A stretch of 64,000 nt of DNA from Sphaerulina vaccinii (taxonomy: Eukaryota > Ascomycota > Dothideomycetes > Mycosphaerellales > Mycosphaerellaceae). Position 1 is the stretch's first letter. Each line of letters opens with the position of its first letter. This document shows, piece after piece, positions 8,387-18,950 of the stretch. The DNA lies in NCBI GenBank assembly GCA_022570795.1, contig JAKUDP010000012.1, positions 806,001-870,000 of the forward strand, given 5' to 3'. The notes beneath the pieces are model-generated. The model did not search any database. It saw only the letters and a list, made by a program, of their open reading frames with translations, and was not told where the DNA came from. Position numbers and translations under genes: made by a program.

Positions 8387-10029
8387 AGGCGCATATGAGG
8401 GTTCAAGATGGGTGGATGACAGGCGATCGTCTCTGAGATGTGTGGGCCACTAGGCGAGGCTGCAGGGGATCCGATACAATTGAGAGGATGCAGCGATGCA
8501 GAGATACTTTCTACGAGAGCATGATACGCGGCACGCGGTGCCCGCCAAGAATCGAATGACTGGCGAATGAAGGAATGTGTGAATGTCTCTCTGTTAGTGC
8601 AGCGATTGTGCTCGTATGAGATGACCCATGATATGCTAGACAGACTTTACTGAGTGGAGACAATAGACACAAGCAGTACATGCGACTCATACCTGCCATC
8701 AAGAACACAAGATCTGACCACCGAACTCACCTACGCCCATCTATCCTACGTGAGTAACAGAGACAGCAGATTCTCGACCAGTCTGACTCCTCACGAATAC
8801 ATGCCGACAAGGTCCATTCCAAGCATCCGAAGCGAGCCACACAGCAGCTTGCGAGACATCGACATTGAGATGAGCTGGGTTATCTTGCATGCTCGCCACT
8901 ATTTACTGCATAGAAGCTGAGGTAAAGGTTCCCGCGGTGTAAGATACCAGCATGGGTAAGCAGAAATTCAGCAGAATATCTACTCCAGAAGTAAGATACA
9001 AGGTTTGATGCCAAGGGCAGCCTACATTTCCACCCATACATTCGTATATCTTTTTTCACACACAACCTACACATCAGACACTCGCAACAATCGAGCCGAC
9101 AACTGAATAAATATATCCTAGACCTTTCGCTACACCACGACTTGCAAAGACATCATAAACCAAGCACCGCGATGCTCGACCTGATTCCGAAAGATGTCCT
9201 CTTTCGAAATATGTGTACGACCCTTGACAATTTCTTATTCTGACTGGGATTACATGCTGATCGTCGTAGTTTCGAACATCTGGCGCATGGTGGTCGACTA
9301 TGTTACACGTCGCTGTTATGGAGGATTCAGAGGAAGCAGTCAAGACACAGAATGTCGAGCGCGGTCAGCAACATACTCAGACTGAGAGTATGATTACGGG
9401 AAAGAGAGACTCGGTGATGGGACTTCGAGGCTGTTGATGAGTGAGGCAGCAGGTTGCTTTGAGGCAGGAGGTAGGACTTCGATTGAACGATCCACTTTGA
9501 CAGTATCGTGAAAGTTGAGAGCTGGATTGTGGGCGCGATTCAAAGCTGCGTTATTACGGATGATAGACTAGCCAGAAGCGCAGGGTAGGAAGATTCCTGT
9601 GTGCTGTGTTCATGTTGAGACCATTTGCCCATAACGGCTGTAAGACAAAGAATGTGGTCGTCTTTGTCAGATTGCTGCTTTTGTATTTCGATCGTTAGCT
9701 TCTGCCTTTTGAGGGAATCCTACCTGCACTCTGTTCTCCTTTCCTAGTCCTTATGCTCATATAACCGCTTGTCTTACTGCTCTATACACCTGTGCTGCAA
9801 AGGTCAGCGTCCGAGACACCCAGCTATGAACTTGAGCTCGCCTGTTTGGCGTTCGGTCAAGGCATGAGAAATAGTGTCGCTGGAACATCATTGTTCCGTA
9901 GTACCTGAGGTGGCCTGAGAGTCCAATGTTTACTCCTGACGGGAAATTTACGCGCCTCTCAATCTTGGCCAACAACATCTCCAGAGGTTCATAGTCCAAG
10001 CCATTTCGCTACGATTGCACATCACAGAG
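8387..10029. other. Intergenic, no gene supported
   Basis: Only short ORFs in all six frames (at most 89 codons), none with a recognisable domain, signal peptide or convincing intron. The last ~100 bases before 10030 probably form the promoter of the pseudogene there. Confidence 0.5.
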
Positions 10030-10784
10030 ATGCCTGTCGCTACGTGGACCGCCAATGAGCGTCGGGACTTGTTCCTGATGCAGAACGAATTCCGCCTCAC
10101 AGATGACCAGGTGCACGACTTGATGGGGCGCGTTCATGGCCAGCATTGGAAGGCGACCGGCCGCAAGCGATACAACCGTGCAGACATCTGAGACGGTAGG
10201 TGAAGAGTCTCTGCTTCGCGTCTCTTCTCTTTACTGACTTCTGAGTAGAGGGCAAATTTCGATGGTCCGCGGGCAAAAGAAACGCTCAATGGGACACAAT
10301 CGATCCGGAGTCGGGCGTTCATAGCCAGCAGGAGATCGTCGACCGAGCAGCATCACTCACGCGAACTCGAAATGCGGCGGCGCTCGCGAGTGGACGAAAT
10401 TGGTTGACAGGCGCCATGAACCAGCCGATCACCATACCGCCAGTCCAGCCGTATGCTCGAAACCCAGCAACTTTCAACGCGACCTTCTACGCAGCTGGTC
10501 AGCTTCCAAGACGAAGTCAGATCTCGCAGGCAGTCCCGACTTCAAGTGCTTCTGGTCCTTCGACACAAAGAAGCGTAAGCGTGCCGCAGGCTCTCTCGGA
10601 AAAGCAGACCACGGCGCTGGTAGGATTGCAGAGCAGGCTGGACGGGAGAAGGGCGGTCATTTCTGAGAGTACTGATAGGCAGCCCGAAACCGTTGGCGCT
10701 CTCCGTGGCAGTGGTTGCAAAGACATGATGGCTGCACTTCGTATCTGTCTTGTCAGAGAGCCTGTGTCGTTGAATCCGAGATAG
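10030..10784 (+). pseudogene. Upstream copy of a tandem SANT/Myb-like gene pair, broken by TGA
   Basis: The first exon from ATG 10030 aligns codon for codon with exon 1 of the gene at 11214 (TWTANERRDLFLMQNEF versus TWTLPERRDLLYMHTEY; both then DLMGR). At codon 54 it has TGA (10189-10191) where the other copy has CGA (Arg), a C-to-T change. Two codons later comes the same phase-1 donor (10196, GTAGGT), with acceptor AG at 10247-10248. Exon 2 is then open to 10784 and lacks the acidic C-terminal half of the other copy. A weak alternative donor, GTGCAG at 10178, would splice out the TGA in frame, so a functional product is not excluded. The N-domain looks like a Trp-containing helical DNA-binding fold, but this is not certain. 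Confidence 0.65.
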
Positions 10785-11213
10785 CGCTCCTTTGTTCGAT
10801 CGTACTGTCCATAGCTGCCAGCAAACGCTGAGATCTGGCAAGCAGCGTACATAAAACAACGTGCAATCCGTCTCTGTGTCTTCTCATATCATGTCTAACT
10901 TGTGTCCGTTCTACACCTTTCCTATAAGCAGCCCTCGAGATGGCATGCTCGAGTATGCCTACTGCATACAAACGCACGCCCTTATATCCTGCAACCTCGC
11001 CTTTCGTATGGAAGAGATCGTCCTGTTTTGGCAGCATGAGCGTAAGCTGTGGTCACTCGTCAGGGTAACTTTCAGGGGCCATCAAATGTAAGCACTCGCG
11101 CTAGACGCGTCTCCCTGTTTGGCGAAAACAACAAGTTCAGATTTCCACATCGTCGCCAGAGGCACCCTTTCGCGACCACATTCTGCAGCCAGCAACACCT
11201 GGATCTCGCAACG

Positions 11214-12674
11214 ATGCCGCCAGCGACATGGACATTGCCTGAGCGCCGCGATCTGCTCTATATGCACACAGAATACGAGCTCCCAGATTCTCAGCTGCAC
11301 GACCTCATGGGTCGCATCTACGGAGACAACTGGCGCAACGATCCCGCGCGAAAGCAGTACAGTGTGAAGGACATTCGAGATGGTAAGCACTTCGCTCGGC
11401 CTTTGTTCGTGTTCCTTTGTTAACATCTCGCAGAAGCGAAGTCGCGTTGGAAGGCAGGACGGCGCGCCGCACACTACAAAATTCTCGACCCAGAGAGCGG
11501 CGTGTACGACGCGGCGGAGACAGCTGCGCGCATTCTCTCCGATCAGCGCATCATCGCTGCAGCTGCGCAGTCTGGCGGCAATAATTGGCTTCGGGAGGAT
11601 GAGAACGGCGTTCTGCTTACACCCAATGCGCCCATTCCGATCACTCGCCAAGCTGGATATCGACGCGACCCCAGTACATTCGACGCTGCATTCAGGCGAC
11701 AGGCGAGCAGAGTAGCACCACCTCCAGCTCGGGCTCCAGCTTCACGAGCGCCACCAGTACCCTCTCCCATCGTCCCAAGCAGCAATGTATCTGTCCCAGC
11801 GGCTCGAGCTTCTTCTTCACGCACACGCATCGCCCCGACTTCTCCGCCTGCTGCCCGCGCTGCGCCACCACGTGTACAACGAAAGCGAAATGCGCAAGGA
11901 GCATCGAAAGCAGAGAATGGAGACGCTTTGCGTCCTGTCTCTTTCAAGCTGCCTATGATCCATGGCACTGACGTTGAAAACGAAGACCGTCGCCTAGCAT
12001 TACGAGTTGATGGAGACAGCACAGTGAACCCGGTCAACAAAGCCTCGCCACTATACGAACTTGGAGGTGCTTTGATCCGTGTTTGGGACTCTAAGAACCA
12101 GTGATATGCCGACGTGATGTTGTGCGATCCCGACATCTGCTCCAAGTGTCGTAAGACTGGCAAATCTGGTCAAGTGGCTGTCAAAGTTCAGCATAGCCCG
12201 ACAGAAGGACTCCCGTTCGTCCACATAGGCCAAGACACGAAGAAGAATGAGGACAACGAGTACGTATTCCGCCAGACTGGACCTGCTTCCATCGTAGATC
12301 TTGTGTTGCCAGAGGATATGCAGACTGCGAAGACCAAGATCTGGTGCCAGAGTGGAGGAGAAGCAAAGCTCGTTCGTGTTCTCGGGTGTATTGCGAAGAC
12401 TTGTACCGTCTGCACTCTAACCCACGAAGATGGAGACACCGACGAAGAGTCAGAGACAGAGGGAGATATGGATGAGGAGAGCAGCATCGGTTCCAACATT
12501 CAAGTAGGCGGTGGTCTGCAGGGTGAAGACCATATCGGGTCAGACGGAGAACAGGAGTCTGGTGGTGAGAATGAGGAGTCTAACAGTGATGGGGAGGAGT
12601 CTGAACCTGATGATGGCGAGATTGAGGACGATACCGATGAGTATCGACCAGCCAAGCGCCAGCGGATTCGATAG
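11214..12674 (+). pseudogene. Downstream copy of the tandem pair; SANT/Myb-like N-domain, in-frame TGA in the middle
   Basis: Exon 1 is 11214-11382, the intron 11383-11433 (51 nt, GTAAGC..CAG, phase 1), and exon 2 runs from 11434. The N-terminus (TWTLPERRDLLYMHTEY to about residue 75) has Trp spacing like a SANT/Myb helix bundle. Residues ~150-215 are Pro/Ala/Arg-rich. TGA at 12102-12104 ends a 279-residue product (DSKNQ), but the same frame continues for 190 codons to 12674. That continuation has a Cys motif (CDPDICSKCR), a folded-looking segment, an acidic Glu/Asp/Ser tail and a basic end (PAKRQRIR), likely a nuclear signal. The continuation looks coding. The TGA is probably a TGG-to-TGA change, or a programmed readthrough site. 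Confidence is in the gene structure; the function is unknown. Confidence 0.6.
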
Positions 12675-12908
12675 AGTCCCGGGACTGGTCGCTCTTCAGA
12701 TTGATCTGCCAGGGTATGCAGTGCGATGCCATGTTCTCGAGACGAAGAAACACCCACGGACGAAGACGCACTTTAAAGAGCATGTACGAGATGGCAGAGG
12801 AGACGACCGCTTCTTCCAGATATGGGAGCATACGTCTTTTCGTACCATTATGAGCATCCGCATGTCTTCAGCTTAATACTGCGCAGGCAAAGATCAGCTG
12901 CACGTGAC

Positions 12909-14388
12909 CTAATACACATACAGCTTCTCAACCTCCGGGTTGTCTCTCAGCAGCTTCTTGTTCTTCTGCATAAGCACAAATCGTATCGTCCACGCGCAGA
13001 GACAGACACCTATGGAGAAGCTAATACTAGCCATGAAAGCCGTAAGGAAGCGTGGCGAGTCCGAGTCTGGCCACAGATAGGGAGTGTACACTGACGCCAG
13101 GTTGCCAAAGGTGTTCGCAAGAGCAATAGCAACAGCTTTCTTCTCATCAGTCTCACCGAGTGTCGAAGCGGTCCAAGAGAGGACAATGTTGTTGACACCA
13201 TAGGTGGCTCCAACAAAGAGCATGATTCCGATATAGCGACCAGCCACACTTGTCGTTGCAGCGGCCACAGCAAAGCCAACGCAAGCAACAAGCTTTGAGA
13301 TTGTGGTATGCCAAGTCCGTTCATTGAAACGTCCAGAACTCCAGGATACCGCGACACTGATGAAGCCAGCAACAAGGTAAGGAGGGCAAGTCAGTGCCAG
13401 GGTCGTTGTGGTGTCAAAGCCTAGTGTCTTTACGACTGTAGGCAAGAAGTCCTTGAAGCCGTTCGCAGACAAGTGGAGATTGTCCATGAGACAGAACAAC
13501 CACGTCTTGGGATCAGTAGCCGCCTCACGGAGGCCTTTCCATACTCCGGACTTTTCCAGCCTGCGGCCAGTGGTATCATCAAAGATGCGCTGATGAGCAA
13601 GCTGCCGTTCTGCGTGAGTAAGCCAGCGTGTCTTGAGTGGACTGTCGGGCAGTACGAAAGCAGCAGCGCCAGCTACCGCGATCGAGAACGCTCCTTGGAT
13701 GATGAACAGCCACTGCTAAGTTATGCTTGCCGCTAAGCTGAGAGAAGATCGGAGCAGCAATTAGTCCCGAAAACGAGCTCGCAAGCATGTTACCAGTATA
13801 CATCACAGACATTCTTGTCGCCATCTCCTTCTTGGTGTAGAACATGCTGATCATGTATAGCGCTCCAGGATAGAAAGGCGCCTCTGTAACGCCAAGCAGG
13901 AATCGACAGACCAACATCGTGTTGTAGTCGTGGCAATGGTAGGTCAAAAGACTGACAATAGACCATGCCATCATGAATCCCGACATGAACAGCGAAGGAC
14001 GCACTCTGTTGAGAAGCATATTTGAGGGTACCTGTCCCAGGAGATATCCTACGAAGAGAATCGAGACACAAGTGTTGTACTGAGTTCCTGTGAGACCAAG
14101 GTCGTCGTCCAAGCCGTTCAGCTTGCCATTGATCATGGCATTCCTGTGGAGAAAGTTGAGGAAGTACATGACCCAGAGCGTTGGCTGGCGAACGTTAGAC
14201 TCTTGCAGAGCTCAACTCGAGAGAGTGCTAACCATAATGTAGCAGTCAAGCTTCCTCACAAGCTTGATCTCGATAGGACCGATCTTCTTGCGAGCACCAA
14301 AGGCATCTCTCTCGACGGCCACGCCATCTATACCTTTCTCGGGCGCCACTTCGTGCAGCTCCACGGTGTGCTTCGCGTCCTTCTCCAT
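12909..14388 (-). pseudogene. MFS transporter, Dal5/anion:cation symporter family, frameshifted
   Basis: Exon 1 is 14388-14233 (52 codons), the intron 14232-14185 (48 nt, phase 0), then exon 2. The N-half has the family hallmarks: YFLNFLHRNAM in TM1, GYLLGQVPSNM in TM2, RFLLGVTEAPFYPGALYM in TM4, and YTGNMLASSFSGLIAAPIF in TM5. After GKHNLA (near 13720) the frame is lost. The next frame resumes with QWLFIIQGAF (TM6) and continues to a normal C-terminus (KLYVY, stop near 12909) with TM7-12. Relatives have a short Gly/Trp stretch just before QWLFI that is missing here, so a small deletion with length 2 mod 3 is likely. No GT..AG intron fits. Otherwise complete, so the damage is recent or an assembly error. 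Substrate class by family: carboxylates, allantoate or vitamins. Confidence 0.75.
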
Positions 14389-16435
14389 TGATGCTTGGCT
14401 GAGGAGTATCCGACGGACCTTCAAAATCGCAATGCAATCGTGAAAATGCGCGGAAAGAGTATAAGTTTGTGCTGGCCTGATATATCTCGCTGGAGGCTCC
14501 TCGCTTTATGATGTACCCCAAGCTACCCCATGCATATACCCCAGATCTAGGTATACATCCATGTCTTCAAGGTATTTCCTCCGTCTTGACCACCGGCAGG
14601 AGTTCGCTTCCAAAGCATGGGAGTGCCGCGCCATCTGGCTGCGACAGGGAGGACTGCCACAGCTCATATCTTCGACGTTCAGCCAATAACAGTCCCACAA
14701 ATCCGCATCGATATCATAACAGACACTCTCACCGAAGCGGATTCGAGTTGGATTGAGCCCTTAGACAGTGACCCTCAAGAGGAATGTGTCCTGCAAGCTC
14801 ATTTCATGTGCGCGAGGAGAAGTGCTGCAGGCGCGGAGGCTTCTCCGCCAGATGATATCCGCTTTTCCGCCTATGGTCCTGACCCAGCCAGGCACAAGAG
14901 CAAAGGAAGGATGTCCGGAGAGTCCAAGCGAGATGCACTCACGCGCTGGAAATCGGCCGGTGTTGCGAGGGGAGATGTGAGACCAGCTCATGCGGGAAGC
15001 CCAGGTCTAGTATGTCGAGACTGACAGCCATCCAGGAGGGTGTCGGACGGGACCGAGGCTGTTAGCATTGACCAAGGTGCTTCTTGCTCTTTTGAAGCGA
15101 AGGTCTGAGATGTAGGCAGAAGGTGTGCCACTATCATGGCCAGAGCATAGTTGGTGTCGGGAGGCAAATCGACAGTAGACTCGAGCTCGGGCCTATGATT
15201 CTGTATTCAGATTCAGGCGTCCGCCGCGGTAGACACAATGTCATGTCTGATATGAGGCTCTGGATCGAGTCCAGCTGGTGTGCTCTGTTAACATCGCGAG
15301 GTATGGGCGGAACCTCATCCCATCACTGGTAGTCGGACTGGGGTGAGGTCGTCCTTTCCCAAAGAAGCACTCCATGGAGCTGACTCTTTACACAGTATAG
15401 TACTAGCCATGGCTGCTCCAGGACTCCAAAGAATGCAGCAACTCCAGATGGGATCACGATCCTGAAGGACAATTCGAGTAGGACGCGTACTGGCCAAGAT
15501 GTCGCGAAATTGGAATGGCTGACTCATCCGGACGAGTTTGGGATCCTCTTTCTGTTTTCCATCTCTTCCTTGATCTCAACATCATCCTGAATGCATCAAT
15601 AGCCAGCCTTTGCGAGCCGTACTTTCTGCATACAGAGAATAACAGACGATCATGTCGCCACCACTCGAGCTCGAGAAGATCTCCAACCTGCGAAGACAGA
15701 TGATGTGCACGACATATGATGTTTCACACTCCGGATGTCTCCACCACCTCGGGTGGCTGATGCACTTGCATATAAGTGCTCGCCTATCAGACACGACGGC
15801 GTGGGATCTTCGCACACAAGAAAGATTTCAGCTTTGTTTTGCCTTGATTCATTCCAAGCTTCATGCCAGATAATTTGCTATCCCACACCACCAAAGTATT
15901 CGCTTCAACTCGAGCTCAAGGCATCGTGCGACACAAGAGGAATAGACTGACGATCTTCGTATTTACATACAGCCACCACGTAGAAAGAGCCATATGAGGA
16001 AGGAGCGACAACAAAGTTCTTCATAAGCTTCTTTTGCCCGCAAGTCAAGCGCTAATGCTTATCGACAACAAGCCGACCGGGCGCTTTCTTCAGGTCTTGG
16101 GCAAACAAGTGGATCGGCAGGACTGAGGATAGGCGTTCTCCTCCGCAGTGGCCAACCACTGACGCTCTGTTCTGCCCATCACCTGCCCATCTCGACATCA
16201 AGTCCGTTCGGCTCTTCCCAGGCAAGTATGGGCAATGCTACGCTACAGGTAGTCGCGGATTGGTCGCCATGGAATGAGGTCGTATCTGATATACAGTCGA
16301 GGCTGCCGCTAATGTATGCAAGGCGACTTAGTCGAGTAACAACATGGATGGCGTACCAAGCCTCCGAATGTGATATATGCGAGCATCACCATACAGTTTG
16401 CTCGTTTCACAGTTCCGACCTCACCTCTTTCAAGG
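14389..16435. other. Intergenic, no gene supported
   Basis: A 135-codon ATG frame at 14617-15024 and a 70-codon minus-strand frame at 15315-15527 show no domain, signal peptide or family motif. The last few hundred bases before 16436 should contain the promoter of the sedolisin gene. Confidence 0.5.
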
Positions 16436-18325
16436 ATGAAATTCGCTATCCTTACTGCGTCCTACGGACTTGCTGCTGTGCTGGCTGCGCCTCTGGAAGG
16501 CCGGTCTGACTACAGCGTCCACAGCTCTCACTTTGTGCCCTCCGGCTGGACCAAGGGTAGCAAAGCCAACGCGGTGAGTTGAGAGTACACTCGAAGACAT
16601 GTGAAGAGTGTGAACTGACTGCTGGAACAGGACCAATTGCTCAAGATTCGCATTGGCTTGAAGCAAGGTAACTTCCAAGCTCTTGAGAAGGACCTCTTGG
16701 AAGTCAGTGATCCAGACCACGAACGCTACGGCAAGCACCTGTCTTCAGAGGAGATTCATGCCCATACTGCTCCTTCGAGCGAGGCACTCGATGCAGTGCA
16801 CCAATGGCTTGAAGGACACGGCATTGTCGCAGACCAGCTTGAGTACAGTGCACCAAAGGACTGGGTCTTAGTCTCGCTTCCAGTGTCCAAGGTGGAACAG
16901 TTGCTCGATACTGAGTACCACGAGTATGAGCACACCGATGGAACTCAAGTCATCCGTACCACGCAATACAGCCTCCCGAGATCGCTTCAAGGACATGTCG
17001 ACATTGTCGCACCAACCAACTACTTCGGCAATCCAAAGTTCTTCGGCTCCACTGTTCGCATTGCAGACGAAATAGCCCCAAACAGCGAGATCGCTGCTAG
17101 CAATCTGGCCGCCGCCGCAGCTCCGAGTGGCTGTCTCACGACTGCTGTATCACTCGCTTGCGTTCGAAATCTGTACCAGACCAGTGATTACACTCCAAAG
17201 GTTCCTAACAAGGTTCGTAGCTTATGCTTGCACGATAGATACCAATGCTAACAATTTGGACAGAACTACGTTGGTATCACAAACTACCTCAACCAGACTC
17301 CATCTGATGTCGACTTCCGTGCATACCTCACATCACAGAGACCAGATGCCAATCTGAACTACACTTTTACTCGCCAGATCATTGCTGGTGCCGCGAACGA
17401 CCAAACTATGCCTGGTGTTGAGGCTGATCTCGACGTTGAAGCCGTTGGCGGAATAGCATATCCAACCAGGTTTACTTCCTACTCCACTGGCGGATCACCA
17501 CCTTTCACGCCTGATCAGAACACGCCTACGAATACGAACGAGCCATACTTGACCTGGTTGGACTATGTTCTCAAGCAAAGTGACATCCCATATGTCATCT
17601 CAACTTCATACGGAGACGACGAGCAGAGTGTGCCCAAGGACTATGCCACGCGCGTCTGCAATGAACTTGCCCAACTCGGTGCCAAGGGCGTTACACTCCT
17701 GTTCTCATCTGGCGACTTCGGTGTAGGCGCCAGCGGTACATGCGTCTCGAACGATGGAAAGAACACACCCAAATTCTTACCAGCATTCCCAGCCAGCTGC
17801 CCCTATGTCACCACTGTGGGCGGAACGATGAACTTCTCGCCAGAAGTTGTTGCTAAAGATGGCGGCTACATTCCAGGTGGCGGCTTCAGCGACTACTTTG
17901 CACGACCATCTTACCAGAACGCCGCTGTTTCGAGCTATCTCAGCAGCATCGGCACGTTGAACAAGGGCTACTACAACGCCAGTGGACGCGCATATCCCGA
18001 TATTGCTGCTCAGAGCGTCAGATTCGTTATCAACAATATGGCCGCCCCTAACTTGGTCGATGGTACCAGTGTTGCATCACCTATCTCTGCTGGCGTCCTC
18101 ACTCTGGTCAATGATGCTCTCATCGCAGCAGGAAAGTCTCCTTTGGGTTTCTTGAACCCGATGCTTTACTCCAAGAAGGGTGCTGGTTTCACTGATATCA
18201 CTTCGGGAAGCGTTACGGGTTGCAACAGCAGCACACCTGGTTTCCCTGCCAAAGCTGGCTGGGACGCTGCTTCTGGGTTCGGAACGCCGAACTTCAAGGC
18301 TATTCGATCATCGCTGGGTGTGTAG
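16436..18325 (+). CDS. Secreted sedolisin (peptidase S53, tripeptidyl-peptidase type), 593 aa
   Basis: Three exons: 16436-16573, 16631-17212 and 17264-18325. The introns are 57 and 51 nt, phase 0, with GTGAGT and GTTCGT donors. Residues 1-18 are a signal peptide (MKFAILTASYGLAAVLAA). Residues ~30-190 match the S53 activation propeptide (SDPDHERYGKHLS). The catalytic triad is visible: E293 and D297 in GVEADLDVE, S509 in DGTSVASP. The oxyanion Asp is D391 in SSGDFGVG. The calcium site is near the C-terminus (FTDI and WDAASGFG). Sedolisins are acid-active serine peptidases; fungal members of this length release tripeptides from external protein. It should be secreted, autoactivated at low pH and used in nutrition or host degradation. 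The next gene downstream, convergent, encodes a small secreted protein. Confidence 0.93.
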
Positions 18326-18668
18326 ATGGCCTGCCGATAGCTCTTCTCCTAAGTCGTACTGGATGACATTGATCTGGCAGGGCCAACACAGTATCGAGTG
18401 TCATGCCTGGGTTGGATACAGAAGCTACGTAATGTAGAGTCAATCACAGTCCTACAATAAGCATACCTGCTACTGCTATTAATCTCATTAGATCCTTCTC
18501 CTTGCTCTCGTCACCACTTCTTGACGCATCAAAGACAGCCATCCATACCTCCTGCCATCAACCCACCACGTGGTCCACATACACTGTGAGTGCTGATCTA
18601 ATCAGTGGCCGGTCAGTCAAATTCATGGACCACATCTGTCCAATCCTTTCCAACTCACGAAGAACATC

Positions 18669-18950
18669 TCAACATCCTCCCGACTTAATCAACTTCCATC
18701 CTCCATTCTCACCGCCTGGCAAGTCTGTGTTGTACTCCGGGTACCAGCATTGTCCATTCGGAGTGACTGCGAAGTCAATTCGTTGGCCGTTGGCAGGATC
18801 ATAGGCGCGAAGGTAGGTCTTCTCCAAGGCAGTGATACACTCGTGTCCAATCTCTTTGCCGTCGGGCCTGACAATGGTGATGGGGCAGCCGGCTTGGACG
18901 GTGACTGCGAGCGAGATTGTGAGGGCGATGAATTGGGTGAGGTTGATCAT
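18669..18950 (-). CDS. Small secreted protein, 93 aa, candidate effector
   Basis: Single-exon frame from ATG 18950 to TGA at 18671-18669. The N-terminus MINLTQFIALTISLAVTVQA is a textbook signal peptide with cleavage after VQA. The mature part of ~73 residues has four cysteines (GCPIT, HECIT, GQCWYP and the C-terminal GGC), enough for two disulfides, and no known domain. Size, secretion and paired Cys fit the operational definition of a candidate effector or small secreted protein. It lies 343 bp beyond the stop codon of the sedolisin, tail to tail. Function unknown. Main doubt: short single-exon genes without homologs can be chance, but the signal peptide makes that less likely. Confidence 0.65.
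   Translation of the reverse strand: MINLTQFIALTISLAVTVQAGCPITIVRPDGKEIGHECITALEKTYLRAYDPANGQRIDFAVTPNGQCWYPEYNTDLPGGENGGWKLIKSGGC

Noticed and set aside
12079..12174. A 96-nt in-frame intron that would remove the TGA at 12102
   Set aside because: Donor GTGTTT is poor, no clear branch site, and the region it would remove looks coding on both sides of the TGA.
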